Assembly (NCBI RefSeq): GCF_002797895.1
Contig: NZ_PGES01000001.1
Coordinates: 5,394,001-5,458,000 of the forward strand
DNA: 64,000 nucleotides
Direction: 5' to 3'
DNA from: Janthinobacterium sp. 67
GTDB taxonomy: Bacteria > Pseudomonadota > Gammaproteobacteria > Burkholderiales > Burkholderiaceae_D
Made by a program: the position numbers and the translations under genes. Shown here piece after piece: positions 42,553-51,166 of this stretch (the first letter of the stretch is position 1; the number at the start of each line of letters is the position of its first letter). The notes below the pieces were generated by a model, which was not told the origin of the DNA, did no database searches, and saw nothing but the letters and a program-made list of their open reading frames with translations.

Positions 42553-43578
42553 TTACTTGGCCAGGTCGGCTTCCGTGGTGAAGGCGTCGGCGTAGAACTC
42601 GTCGGCCGGCAACCGGCACAGCTGCACGAAATCGCGGTGGGCCGAATCGACCATCACGGGCGCGCCGCAGGCATATACCTGATACGCGGACATGTCCGGA
42701 ATATCGGCGATGACGGCCTGGTGCACGAAGCCCGTGCGGCCGCTCCAGCCGTCTTCCGGCAAGGCGTCCGACACGACGGGAACATAGGTGAACTGCGGCA
42801 AGTCGGCGGCCCACTGGCGGCACAGCGCATCCATGTACAGGTCGTGCGGACGGCGCCCGCCCCAGTACAGGGTGATCGGGCGCGTGGAGCGCTCGTTGAT
42901 CATGTGCTCGACGATGGCTTTCAGCGGGGCGAAGCCCGTGCCCGAGGCCAGCAGCACGACGGGCTTGTCGGAATCTTCGCGCAGGAAGAAGGTGCCCATC
43001 GGGCCTTCGAAACGCAGGATGTCGCGCTCTTTCATGGTGCCGAATACTTGGTCGGTGAACAGGCCGCCCGGCAGGTGGCGGATGTGCAGGGTCACGGGGC
43101 CGCCGTCGGCGGGCGCGCTGGCCATGCTGTAGCTGCGGCGTTTGTTGTCGCGCAACAGGATTTCGATATACTGTCCGGCGCGGTAGTTGAGGCGCTCGCT
43201 GGCCGGCAACTGCAGGGTCAGCACGACGACGTCGGGAGCGACTTTCTCGATGGTGGTGACGCGCGACGGCATTTTCTTGATCGGATAGTCGCTGCTGCCC
43301 GCCACTTCGCGCGCTTCGATGACGAGGTCGGCGTTCGTGGTGGCGCAGCAGAACAGGGAAAAGCCGGCCGCTTCCTCTTCCGGCGTCAGGGCGCGCTGCT
43401 GGTGCGCCTTGTGCTGGACGGTGCCGGAAAGCACTTTGCCCTTGCAGGAACCGCAGGCGCCATTTTTACAGCCATACGGCAAGCCCACGCCGGCGCGTAT
43501 CGCCGCCGCCAGCACGGTTTCGTCCGCTTCGCAGCTGAACTGGTGGCCGCTGGGCTGAACAGTAACTTGAAAAGTCAT
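42553..43578 (-). CDS. CDP-6-deoxy-3,4-glucoseen reductase-like 2Fe-2S flavoreductase
   Basis: A 341-residue electron-transfer protein. Residues 1-90 are a plant-type ferredoxin with cluster ligands in GCKNGACGSCKGK and a final FCC. Residues about 100-190 are the FAD domain (RAGQYIEILLRDNKRRSYSMAS, where RSYS binds FAD). Residues 195-341 are the NAD(P)H domain (LLASGTGFAPLKAIVEH, YACGAPVMVDSA). This order is that of AscD/RfbI-type reductases and oxygenase reductase components. The real partner is unknown, as no AscC-like dehydratase lies nearby. Its start is only 12 bases from the divergent SDR gene. Confidence 0.9.
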   Translation of the reverse strand: MTFQVTVQPSGHQFSCEADETVLAAAIRAGVGLPYGCKNGACGSCKGKVLSGTVQHKAHQQRALTPEEEAAGFSLFCCATTNADLVIEAREVAGSSDYPIKKMPSRVTTIEKVAPDVVVLTLQLPASERLNYRAGQYIEILLRDNKRRSYSMASAPADGGPVTLHIRHLPGGLFTDQVFGTMKERDILRFEGPMGTFFLREDSDKPVVLLASGTGFAPLKAIVEHMINERSTRPITLYWGGRRPHDLYMDALCRQWAADLPQFTYVPVVSDALPEDGWSGRTGFVHQAVIADIPDMSAYQVYACGAPVMVDSAHRDFVQLCRLPADEFYADAFTTEADLAK

Positions 43579-43590
43579 ACAATCCTTGAG

Positions 43591-44508
43591 ATGAAAAATA
43601 TGTTAACGCATTCTTTGCGCAAGCCCTCAGGCTTGCCGCGCCTGCTGATCCTCGGTTGCGGCGACGTCGGCATGCGCTTGCTGCCGCAGCTAGCGGCGCG
43701 CTTTCGCGTCTTTGCCGTCACCAGCCAGCCGGCGCGCTGCGCGCAGTTGCGGGAAGCCGGCGCCGTGCCCATCGTGGCCAACCTCGACGACCGCGCCAGC
43801 CTGAAACGGCTGGCCGGACTGGCGGCCAGGATCGTGCACCTGGCGCCGCCCATGTCGTCGGGCTTGCTGGACCGCCGTACGCGCAATCTGGCCGCCATTT
43901 TACCCGAGCATGCACGCATGGTGTATGTGAGCACCAGCGGCGTGTATGGCGATTGCGGCGGCGCCTGGGTCGATGAAACGCGGCCGACGGCACCTGCCAA
44001 TGCGCGCGCGAAGCGGCGCGTGGATGCCGAGCAGGTCTTGCGCAACTGGGGCGCGCGCCGCGGCGCCACAGTGGCCATCCTGCGCGTGCCCGGCATCTAT
44101 GCGGATGACCGCCTGCCGTTGAAACGCTTGCGCGAAGGCACGCCGGCCCTGGCCGCGGATGACGACGTGTACACCAACCATATTCATGCGGACGACCTGG
44201 CGCGCATCATCGAGCGGGCCTTGTGGCGGGGCAAGCCGGGACGCGTGTATCACGCCAGCGACGACAGCGAACTGAAAATGGCCGAGTATTTCGACGCCGT
44301 GGCCGATACGTTCGGCTTGCCGCGCCCGCCGCGCCTGCCCCGTGCCGAGCTGCGGCAAGTGGTTACGCCGATGCTGCTGTCGTTCATGTCCGAATCGCGC
44401 CGCCTGCACAATACGCGCATCAAGCGCGAGCTGGGCGTACGCCTGCGCTACGCGCGCGTGGCCGATGCCTTGCAGGCGATGGCGGCCGGCGGGGCCGGCA
44501 TCGGGTAA
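43591..44508 (+). CDS. NAD(P)-binding SDR, YeeZ-like epimerase family
   Basis: A 305-residue extended-SDR protein. The cofactor motif reads LLILGCGDVGMRLLPQLA, followed by VYVSTSGVYGDCGGAWVDETRP, ILRVPGIYADDRLP and the late NHIHADDLARIIERAL. The usual YxxxK is replaced by a region around ANARAKRRVDAEQ, so classical catalysis is doubtful, as in YeeZ proteins. Starts at 43591 and 43600 are both possible; GAG at 43588-43590 is better spaced for 43600. Divergent from the flavoreductase with 12 bases between. Confidence 0.85.
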   Translation: MKNMLTHSLRKPSGLPRLLILGCGDVGMRLLPQLAARFRVFAVTSQPARCAQLREAGAVPIVANLDDRASLKRLAGLAARIVHLAPPMSSGLLDRRTRNLAAILPEHARMVYVSTSGVYGDCGGAWVDETRPTAPANARAKRRVDAEQVLRNWGARRGATVAILRVPGIYADDRLPLKRLREGTPALAADDDVYTNHIHADDLARIIERALWRGKPGRVYHASDDSELKMAEYFDAVADTFGLPRPPRLPRAELRQVVTPMLLSFMSESRRLHNTRIKRELGVRLRYARVADALQAMAAGGAGIG

Positions 44509-44591
44509 AATGGCCGGTTATCTGCGCACTTTGCTGGGCCGGCGCGCAGCGCGCCGTTCCCGCGCCGCGCCACTCACTTAAGGAATACAGC

Positions 44592-44852
44592 ATGAGCACC
44601 CTCACTTACGAAGCATACCTGGACGAGGTCACCACCGTCCTGACGGAACTGTACGACCTCGATGACGACGCCGCCATCAAGCTGGTCGTGGCGGCGCAGG
44701 ACGCCGAATTCTTTGTCCCGCACGATGCGCATGAAGAAATGCGTACCGTCGAGCAAGCCAAGAAAGATGCGGTCACCCTGTTCGAGCGCAAGCAGAATCG
44801 GCAGCAAACGCAGGAAAAACAGCAACAGCGCGTGCGCCAGCAAAAGAAATAA
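44592..44852 (+). CDS. Small acidic/coiled hypothetical protein
   Basis: An 86-residue protein. The N-terminal 60 residues are acidic and helical (MSTLTYEAYLDEVTTVLTEL, DDDAAIKLVVAAQDAEFF). The C-terminal 25 are Lys/Gln/Arg-rich (coiled or disordered). AAGGAAT lies upstream of the ATG. I do not recognise a family. It follows the SDR gene after 83 bases on the same strand and may share its transcript. Function unknown. Confidence 0.75.
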   Translation: MSTLTYEAYLDEVTTVLTELYDLDDDAAIKLVVAAQDAEFFVPHDAHEEMRTVEQAKKDAVTLFERKQNRQQTQEKQQQRVRQQKK

Positions 44853-45028
44853 ATGGATGGGGCAGTACGGGCTTCGGCGCAACACCGGGGCCTTGCCATT
44901 GATGCAACGCAAACGTGTCATCGCGTGCTGGCGATATGGTGAGCAATGTCGTCGCGCGCCTGGGCTCTTGTGGCGGGCTCTGCATCTACAACCAGCGTGA
45001 CGCTGTTTCCCGTCAGCAGGAGCGAGCC

Positions 45029-45298
45029 ATGCGAGCTACGAATCACCCCAGCAAGGAACAAGTGCGCGCCTATATGCGGCGCCGCGAACATGCGCTGCAG
45101 CCGCCGCCACCGCCCGATGAAATTCGCCGGCAACTGGCCTGGTGCCACACGGACGATTTTCTCTGTACCTGTCTTCCTGCCACCCCGGCCGGCATGGCTG
45201 CGCGAGGCTGGCATCTTTCCGCCGAAATGGCTCGCTTGGGTGCCCTCATGGCGATTGCCTGGCTCATGCGTAGCGGCGTTCCTCATTGTAAAAATTGA
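45029..45298 (+). CDS. Small hypothetical protein
   Basis: An 89-residue basic protein beginning MRATNHPSKEQVRAYMRRRE and containing a PPPPPDEIRRQLAW segment. CAGGAG lies 7 bases before the ATG, a good ribosome-binding site. The end (AMAIAWLMRSGVPHC-like) is weakly hydrophobic. No family recognised. An overlapping antisense frame has no support. Followed by an AT-rich promoter region for the next small gene. Confidence 0.65.
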   Translation: MRATNHPSKEQVRAYMRRREHALQPPPPPDEIRRQLAWCHTDDFLCTCLPATPAGMAARGWHLSAEMARLGALMAIAWLMRSGVPHCKN

Positions 45299-45540
45299 TG
45301 ACTTGCAGCAAATTTTTCCGATTTGAGTTATCCTCTAGCACATCCCAAGTGCGTCAATTCTCTTCAATTATCACAATTTTGCTTTAAGTTACGCAAAAAT
45401 CAACAATAGCGTGTATTATATTGTTTGCGGCGTAAAATCCGCATAAGTGATGGCGCTTTTTAGTGTGTTTACCCTGAATTAGTGCAGAGGAGACATTCTG
45501 TTTTTTCTTGCTCTAATACAACAAGTACGGATTTTTGATC

Positions 45541-45780
45541 ATGTCTCTCAAACAAATTACCTCTTTGCCTACCTACAACCCGAATCGCGTCCTCGATGCG
45601 ATCATCGACAAGCTGCAGTTGAAAAACGATGCCGCCTTGTCGCGAGCTCTGGAAGTGGCGCCACCTGTTATCAGCAAGATTCGTCACAACACCTTGCCGA
45701 TCGGCGCCACGATCCTCATCCGCATGCATGAAATCAGCGATTTCAGCATTCGTGAACTGCGCGAGTTGATGGCTGCCTAA
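45541..45780 (+). CDS. Small helix-turn-helix protein
   Basis: A 79-residue protein whose middle fits an XRE/Cro-like helix-turn-helix: VLDAIIDKLQLKNDAALSRALEVAPPVISKIRHNTLPIGATIL. This layout (short, no other domain) suggests a small DNA-binding regulator. The ATG at 45541 is preceded by an AT-rich 240-base region, which could bind H-NS-like proteins. A 9-bp stem follows the stop. It is not linked to a phage or toxin gene in the window. Confidence 0.8.
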   Translation: MSLKQITSLPTYNPNRVLDAIIDKLQLKNDAALSRALEVAPPVISKIRHNTLPIGATILIRMHEISDFSIRELRELMAA

Positions 45781-45785
45781 GAGCG

Positions 45786-45830
45786 CCTGACAGACGGCAA
45801 ACTGAGAGGTGCCGTCTGGGTAAGTCAGGC
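45786..45830 (+). terminator. Nested hairpin behind the HTH gene
   Basis: CAGACGGCA (45791-45799) pairs with TGCCGTCTG (45810-45818), and CCTGAC (45787-45792) can pair with GTCAGG (45824-45829) outside it. No T-tract follows. Likely transcript end or 3' stabiliser; it is shared with the convergent gene at 45868. Confidence 0.45.
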
Positions 45831-45867
45831 TTGCCGCGTGCGGCAGCCACATTTGTTTTCCGCTTTT

Positions 45868-46581
45868 CTATTGCGTGTCGCGGTTCAGTACCGGACGATC
45901 AACATAGAAGCGCCCCAATTCCAGGCCAGTCGAAGACGATTTGACCACCGCCGCCGTCAGTGAGGCAGGCGCGCTGGAAAATGCGGTGCCGGCAGCCCCG
46001 GTCGCGCGGCCCGAATACGCCGTCGCCTGTACCGCCGCACTGGAAAACGCCGTTTGCACGGCCCGGCCCGAGTATGCCGTCGCCTGTACCGCACGTCCCG
46101 AATACGCCGCCTGTACCGCACGTCCCGAATATGCCGCCTGCACGGCACGGCCCGAATACGCCGCCTGTACGGCGCGCCCCGAATACGCCGTTTCTGCGCG
46201 GATATAATCTTCCCCGAACGTTTGCTCATACAGTTGCTTCATGCGCTCGCCCACGCGATGGTGCGCCGCTTCGTCGTCTTCGCCGCGCAAGCCGATGTAG
46301 GGGAAGTGATGGAGGAAGTAGCCAAACACCTGTTCGCAGTCCGCCGCATATTTCAGGGTGTCGAGGATGTGGTAGTGCCAGAAGGTATCGACGTCCATCA
46401 AAGGCGCCGTTTCTTCTTCCGGAAACTGTTTCATCAGGATCAGGAAGCGGCGGTATTCGAATTCCACCGCATTCGCCTTTTCCAGGCTCCATCCTTCGCC
46501 TGATTCCCGGTGCATCAGCTTGACCTTGATCGCGTCCAAATTCAAATCGGCAATTGCCTTGAAACTGTCGTTCGTATCCAT
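45868..46581 (-). CDS. GRDP-like protein with AYSGRAVQA tandem repeats
   Basis: A 237-residue protein; the start at 46581 gives MDTNDSFKAIADL. Residues 1-128 match the N-terminal part of glycine-rich-domain proteins (plant GRDP/DUF1399-like): ANAVEFEYRRFLILMKQFP, DVDTFWHYHILDTLKYAADCEQVFGYFLHHFPY. The D-x-F-W-H-x-H motif is conserved and could bind metal. Residues about 132-205 are tandem 9-residue repeats, AYSGRAVQA, four exact and then varied copies (TAFSSAAVQ, TAYSGRATG). Repeat DNA units of 27 bases allow copy-number change. Function unknown; no signal peptide. Confidence 0.8.
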   Translation of the reverse strand: MDTNDSFKAIADLNLDAIKVKLMHRESGEGWSLEKANAVEFEYRRFLILMKQFPEEETAPLMDVDTFWHYHILDTLKYAADCEQVFGYFLHHFPYIGLRGEDDEAAHHRVGERMKQLYEQTFGEDYIRAETAYSGRAVQAAYSGRAVQAAYSGRAVQAAYSGRAVQATAYSGRAVQTAFSSAAVQATAYSGRATGAAGTAFSSAPASLTAAVVKSSSTGLELGRFYVDRPVLNRDTQ

Positions 46582-46783
46582 GAATGTCCTTTGGTAAAAA
46601 AGAGCGTTGTGGGAAATACGGTGAAACAAGGGAGAGCGGCGCTTGTGTGGCGGTTGTGTACTCCTGGCAAATGGTCGAGGAATGCCTGGCCCATGGCGGG
46701 CGGGCGCTGAATTGTTCTACATCAATATTGCATCTAATTACGAAATATGCAAGCTGAGCTTGTTTCATGCGGGCACCCGCCTG

Positions 46784-48643
46784 TCAGCTGCTGGCCCTGC
46801 TTTCTTCCTGGTAGGGAAACGCGGTGGCGTCCGCGCCCAGCGGCACGCTGACGTGCACGCTCATGCCGGCGCCGGGGCTGCTTTCGATGTAAAAAGTTCC
46901 ACCTAACAACTTGATGCGTTCCTCGATGCCTACCAGGCCAAACGAGCCCAGCTTGTTGCGCCCGTCGATGGCCGCGCCCACGCCGTTGTCGCTGATGCTC
47001 ATCGATACGGTATCGCGGCACTTTTCCAGCTTCACTTGCACGCGGCTGGCATGGGCATGCTGGGAAATATTGCTCAGCGACTCTTGCAGGATGCGAAACA
47101 GGGCCGTCGCGCATTGATCGCTGAGGCAAATGTCGTCGTGGCTTTCGCTCACCTCGCAGTCGATGCCCGTGCGCAGGCGAAATTGCGCCACCTGCCATTC
47201 GACGGCCGCATTCACGCCCAGGTCCAGCACGGTAGGGCGCAAGTCGTTGATGATTTGCCGCACGCTCTTGATGGTGGCGTCGATCTGTTCCAGGGTCGAG
47301 CGGGCGCGGGCATTCAGGCGCGGGTGGCGGCGTTGCGTGCGCGAAGCGAGCATGTCGGCGTCGATGCGCAAGACCAGCAGGTTCTGCCCCAGGTCGTCGT
47401 GGATTTCGCGCGCGATGCGCTTGCGTTCTTCTTCCTTGATCTGGTCGGCGTGGGCCGCCAGGCGGCGCAGTTTCTGGTGCGACAGCTGCAAGCGAATCTG
47501 GCTGGCGCGCAATTCCTCCGTCATGCCGTTGGCCATCTGGATGGCGCGCCGGCGCGACGAGGCCAGGGTATGGAACAGCATGTAGAGCAGCATGGCGCTG
47601 GCGAAACCGGTCAGCAGGGCCAGCCATGGCAAAAAGGCGTCGAAGCGCGTGTACAGGTCGCTCTTGCGCACGCTGAACAGCGCTTGCCAGACGCGGCCAT
47701 TGTGTTTGATTAGCATCGTGCTGCTCAGGTAGCGGCCCGAACTGCCGGGCAGCCACCATGGCGCATGCATGCCCGCCGTCGTGCTGTCGAAGATGGGGCG
47801 CATGTCGTGTGGTAAGTCTAGCGGTGCGCGCGCCTGCGGGCCGATATCGAACAGGGTCAGGCGGACGTTGCGCACCGGCATGTCGGCCAGCGCGCTGCGC
47901 ATCATCGTCACCAGGTCGTAGCCGATGCCGACGGAGCCCTGGTACGCCGCGCGCCTCTGCTCCACGGTATCGGTCGGCATGCCGTAGCGGTACACAGGCA
48001 GGCGCATGGCCATGCCCGTCAGCTGGGGACGGCCTTGCATCGGCACGGGCACGCCGGAATTGCTGATGTTGCCGGAATCGCGTGACTGCGCCAGCGCTTC
48101 GGCGATCAGGGGACGCGAGGCGATGTCATAGCCATATTTTTCCGGGGCGCTGGCAATCGGCTCGATGTACACGAGCACGGAATAATGGGAGCGCGGGGCG
48201 GGCGGATGGATGGCAAACGCCGGATAGCCATCGCGTCCGGGCGGATAGTCGCGCCGCATGGCCGCTTCGAAGACGGGGCGCTGCGCTTCGTCCAGTTCCT
48301 GGCTGTAATTGAGGTTCATCACACCCGGGTAGTTCTGTTGCAGGGCGATATTTTCCACGTAGCGGTGGAATTGCTCGCGGCTCACGTGTTCGTTGGCGTG
48401 GAACAGGCTGGCCGTACCGCGCAGCAGATTGGCATACGACTGGACGCGCGATTCGATGTTTTTCCGGGTATTGCGCGCCAGGTTGTCGAACAGGTCGCTG
48501 GCGTCGCTTTCGACCGACAGCGAGGCGGCCATGTAGAACAGCAGACCTGCCATCATCGACATCACGAAGCCGAGCAGCCACAGCGGTCTTTTTTCAGCAG
48601 ATAAGGGGTGTTCGCCGGCAGTAGAAGACATTGCCATCCGCAT
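46784..48643 (-). CDS. CHASE-domain sensor histidine kinase (NarL-system type)
   Basis: A 619-residue membrane kinase. A transmembrane helix (about 22-45, LWLLGFVMSMMAGLLFYMAA) is followed by a periplasmic CHASE domain (VQSYANLLRGTASLFHANEHVSREQF to VRLTLFDIG), a second helix (about 335-360), and a HisKA_3 dimerisation part with the phosphorylated His in IAREIHDDLGQN. The ATPase domain has DNGVGA and GSFGLVGIEERIKLLGG. Such kinases act on LuxR-type response regulators. None is next to it: upstream is glnS and downstream the GRDP-like gene, so it is an orphan. The start is uncertain (ATGs at codons 1, 3 and 5; no good ribosome-binding site). Confidence 0.9.
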   Translation of the reverse strand: MRMAMSSTAGEHPLSAEKRPLWLLGFVMSMMAGLLFYMAASLSVESDASDLFDNLARNTRKNIESRVQSYANLLRGTASLFHANEHVSREQFHRYVENIALQQNYPGVMNLNYSQELDEAQRPVFEAAMRRDYPPGRDGYPAFAIHPPAPRSHYSVLVYIEPIASAPEKYGYDIASRPLIAEALAQSRDSGNISNSGVPVPMQGRPQLTGMAMRLPVYRYGMPTDTVEQRRAAYQGSVGIGYDLVTMMRSALADMPVRNVRLTLFDIGPQARAPLDLPHDMRPIFDSTTAGMHAPWWLPGSSGRYLSSTMLIKHNGRVWQALFSVRKSDLYTRFDAFLPWLALLTGFASAMLLYMLFHTLASSRRRAIQMANGMTEELRASQIRLQLSHQKLRRLAAHADQIKEEERKRIAREIHDDLGQNLLVLRIDADMLASRTQRRHPRLNARARSTLEQIDATIKSVRQIINDLRPTVLDLGVNAAVEWQVAQFRLRTGIDCEVSESHDDICLSDQCATALFRILQESLSNISQHAHASRVQVKLEKCRDTVSMSISDNGVGAAIDGRNKLGSFGLVGIEERIKLLGGTFYIESSPGAGMSVHVSVPLGADATAFPYQEESRASS

Positions 48644-48800
48644 CAGGAGGAGGAATCGGGTGCCGCCTGGATGGCGGTGGCTGGACTGCGTTGTACAAGC
48701 GCTATCGAAATTGCAAATTGCTCAATAGCTGCCTAATATACAAAATTATTGTGAATGTAGTCAACAGGCAATATTCTCAGTGACATATGTTGTTGAAACG

Positions 48801-48826
48801 AAAAAAAAACCGCCGCAGCGGTTTTT
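48801..48826 (-). terminator. Intrinsic terminator of glnS
   Basis: ACCGC (48809-48813) pairs with GCGGT (48818-48822) around CGCA. On the minus strand eight to nine T follow. 21 bases behind the glnS stop. Confidence 0.82.
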
Positions 48827-48846
48827 GTGTGTGTGCCATCCAGCTC

Positions 48847-50613
48847 TTATTTGGCGGGCTGCCAGCTGTCTTTCAGGGTGACGATGCGGTTGAAGACGGG
48901 CTTGCCCGGCTGGCTGTCGACCCGGTCGGCCGCGAAGTAGCCGTGGCGCTCGAACTGGAAGCGCTCTTCCGGCTGGGCCAGTTCCGCGCCCGGTTCCAGC
49001 CACGCTTGCACGACTTCCTTGGCCAGCGGATTCAGGGCCAGCTTGAAGTCCTTGCCGCCCGCGTCCGGTTGCGGGTCCGTGAACAGGCGGTCGTACAGGC
49101 GCACTTCGGCGGGAATGGCCGTCGGCGCGCTGACCCAGTGCATATTGCCCTTGACCTTGTAGTTGGCGCTGCCTTCCGTGCCCGACTTGCTGTCCGGGAA
49201 ATAGGTGCAATGCACGGCGATGACCTTGCCGTTTTCATCCTTGTCAAAGCCCGTGCACTCGATCACGTAGCCGTAACGCAGGCGCACGCGGCTGCCCGGC
49301 TTGTCGTCGATCGGCGGATACAGGCGGAAATAGCCCTTGTTCGGCACTTCCATGAAGTCGTCTTCCTCGATCCACAGCTCGCGCGAGATGGGGAAGGTGC
49401 GCAGGCCGCGCTCGGGGAAGTGCGGGTGCACGGGGGCCGTGCATTCCACGCTTTCGCCTTCGGGGAAATTGTCGATGATCAGTTTCAACGGACGCAGCAC
49501 GGCCACCGTGCGCGGCGCTTTCGGGTCCAGGTCTTCGCGCAAACAGCCTTCGAGCACGCTGTAGTCGATCCAGCCGTCGGACTTGGTCACGCCCGTGCGC
49601 TCGCACATCAGCTGGATCGCTTCCGGCGTGTAGCCGCGGCGGCGCATGCCCACCAGGGTCGGCATGCGCGGGTCGTCCCAGCCGTCGACGATCTTTTCTT
49701 CCACCATCTGGCGCAGCTTGCGCTTGCTGGTGACGATGTAGGTCAGGTTCAGGCGCGAGAATTCGTACTGGTGCGGCACCGGCTTGGCGAAGAAGCCGCC
49801 GGCCGACAGGGTTTCCAGCAGCCAGTCGTAGAACGGGCGGTGATCCTGGAATTCCAGGGTGCAGATTGAATGCGTGATGTTTTCCAGCGCGTCCGAGATC
49901 GGGTGCGTGTAGTCGTACATCGGATAGATGCACCAGGCGTCGCCCGTGCGGTGGTGGTGCGCATGGCGGATGCGGTAGATGGCCGGGTCGCGCAAGTTCA
50001 TGTTCGGCGAACTCATGGCATCTTCGCTCATCTTCGCACGCAGGATGTGCTCGCCATCCTTGAACTGGCCCGCCTTCATGGCGCGGAACAGGGCCAGCGA
50101 TTCGTCGCGCGGACGGTCGCGGAACGGCGAATTCTTGCCGGCCTGGCCGAAATTGCCGCGGTTGGCGGCCATGTCTTCGGCGCTCTGGCTGTCCACATAG
50201 GCAAAGCCGGCCGTGATCAGGTATTCGGCCATCGCGTACAGCTGGTCGAAATAATCGCTCGCGTAATGCAGGTGGCTCTGGCCGTCGCCATTTTTCGGTT
50301 CCCAGTCAAAGCCCAGCCATTTCACGCTGTCCATGATGGTGTCGACGTATTCCTGCTCTTCCTTGGCCGGATTGGTGTCGTCGAAGCGCAGGTTGCACTG
50401 GCCGGCGTAATCGCGCGCCAGGCCGAAGTTGACGCAGATCGACTTGGCGTGGCCCACGTGCAGGTAGCCGTTCGGCTCCGGCGGGAAACGCGTGATCACC
50501 TGGGGCAGGCCGGGACGCACGTGGGCGCCGGCGGCCAGGTCGGCTTCGATGATGTTACGCAAGAAATTGGGCGCCAGCGCTGGCGCGGCGGTATTCGGTT
50601 TATCGTTGCTCAT
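48847..50613 (-). CDS. glnS: Glutaminyl-tRNA synthetase
   Basis: A 588-residue class I synthetase charging tRNA-Gln. The HIGH motif is in RFPPEPNGYLHVGHAKSI and the KMSKS equivalent in IVTSKRKLRQMV. Between them are NLRFDDTNPAKEEQEYVD, CIYPMYDYTHPISDALENITHSICTLEF and the acceptor-domain insert. The C-terminal beta-barrel anticodon domains run from about 340 (DFMEVPNKGYFRLYP). Length is usual. Single gene with own terminator, divergent from the J-domain operon. Confidence 0.97.
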   Translation of the reverse strand: MSNDKPNTAAPALAPNFLRNIIEADLAAGAHVRPGLPQVITRFPPEPNGYLHVGHAKSICVNFGLARDYAGQCNLRFDDTNPAKEEQEYVDTIMDSVKWLGFDWEPKNGDGQSHLHYASDYFDQLYAMAEYLITAGFAYVDSQSAEDMAANRGNFGQAGKNSPFRDRPRDESLALFRAMKAGQFKDGEHILRAKMSEDAMSSPNMNLRDPAIYRIRHAHHHRTGDAWCIYPMYDYTHPISDALENITHSICTLEFQDHRPFYDWLLETLSAGGFFAKPVPHQYEFSRLNLTYIVTSKRKLRQMVEEKIVDGWDDPRMPTLVGMRRRGYTPEAIQLMCERTGVTKSDGWIDYSVLEGCLREDLDPKAPRTVAVLRPLKLIIDNFPEGESVECTAPVHPHFPERGLRTFPISRELWIEEDDFMEVPNKGYFRLYPPIDDKPGSRVRLRYGYVIECTGFDKDENGKVIAVHCTYFPDSKSGTEGSANYKVKGNMHWVSAPTAIPAEVRLYDRLFTDPQPDAGGKDFKLALNPLAKEVVQAWLEPGAELAQPEERFQFERHGYFAADRVDSQPGKPVFNRIVTLKDSWQPAK

Positions 50614-50774
50614 TGATCAATGCGGAAGAGTGACAGTAAAGAGCATTTTACCGTACCGCAAGCGCTTTATAAGCACGTATTTGACCCCATATCCGAGCAT
50701 CCAAGCGACGCGGACGCCGTTCTATAGGATAATTCGCCTTTAATTAGTAGAAAAACGTGACCCCGGAGCCTTTT

Positions 50775-51068
50775 ATGGAAAATTTGTATAACGTCCTCGG
50801 TGTCGCGCCCAATGCCAGCGACGATGAAATCAAGAAGGTTTACCGTTCGCTGGCCATGCGCTACCACCCCGACCGCAACCAGGCCCCCGGCGCCGAGGCG
50901 CGCTTCAAGAGCGTCACCAAGGCGTATGAAATCCTGGCCGACCCGGCCAAGCGCGCCGAATACGACCAGAGCGTGAACCACCGCATCATCATCGATCCGG
51001 AAGCGGAAGCGTATGCGCTGTGGTGCGGCGTGTTCCGTCTGCATGGCACCGCGCTACCCGCAGACTGA
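50775..51068 (+). CDS. Short J-domain (DnaJ-like) protein
   Basis: A 97-residue protein. Residues 1-65 are a complete J domain: [42 protein letters not shown] (HPD intact), [19 protein letters not shown]. The start at 50775 is preceded by GGAG; a longer open frame from 50757 is less likely. There is no Gly/Phe or zinc-finger region, so it is a type III J protein that would recruit a DnaK/Hsp70 to a special client. The 30-residue tail is not recognised. Three genes of unknown function follow in the same direction (51167-53349), 98 bases downstream. Confidence 0.9.
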   Translation: MENLYNVLGVAPNASDDEIKKVYRSLAMRYHPDRNQAPGAEARFKSVTKAYEILADPAKRAEYDQSVNHRIIIDPEAEAYALWCGVFRLHGTALPAD

Positions 51069-51166
51069 ATCGCTGCGGCCCGCTCGGCAGGCCTGATTTA
51101 CTTGAAAAACAACAACAACGGCGCTTTTAATTTAACAGCGCCGCGCATCACATTCGAAAGCACAGC

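Noticed and set aside
42473..42823. N-terminal extension of the MFS gene (to 42823)
   Set aside because: The extension is Arg/Gly-rich, overlaps the end of the flavoreductase gene in another frame, and the MSFAILRHRNF start is typical for the family.
42637..43590. Long N-terminal extension of the SDR gene at 43591
   Set aside because: It is antisense to the flavoreductase gene with intact motifs; the Rossmann start lies just after the ATG at 43591.
46030..46195. Regularly spaced 27-base repeats, considered as a CRISPR-like array
   Set aside because: They are in-frame coding repeats (AYSGRAVQA) without spacers and no cas genes are near.
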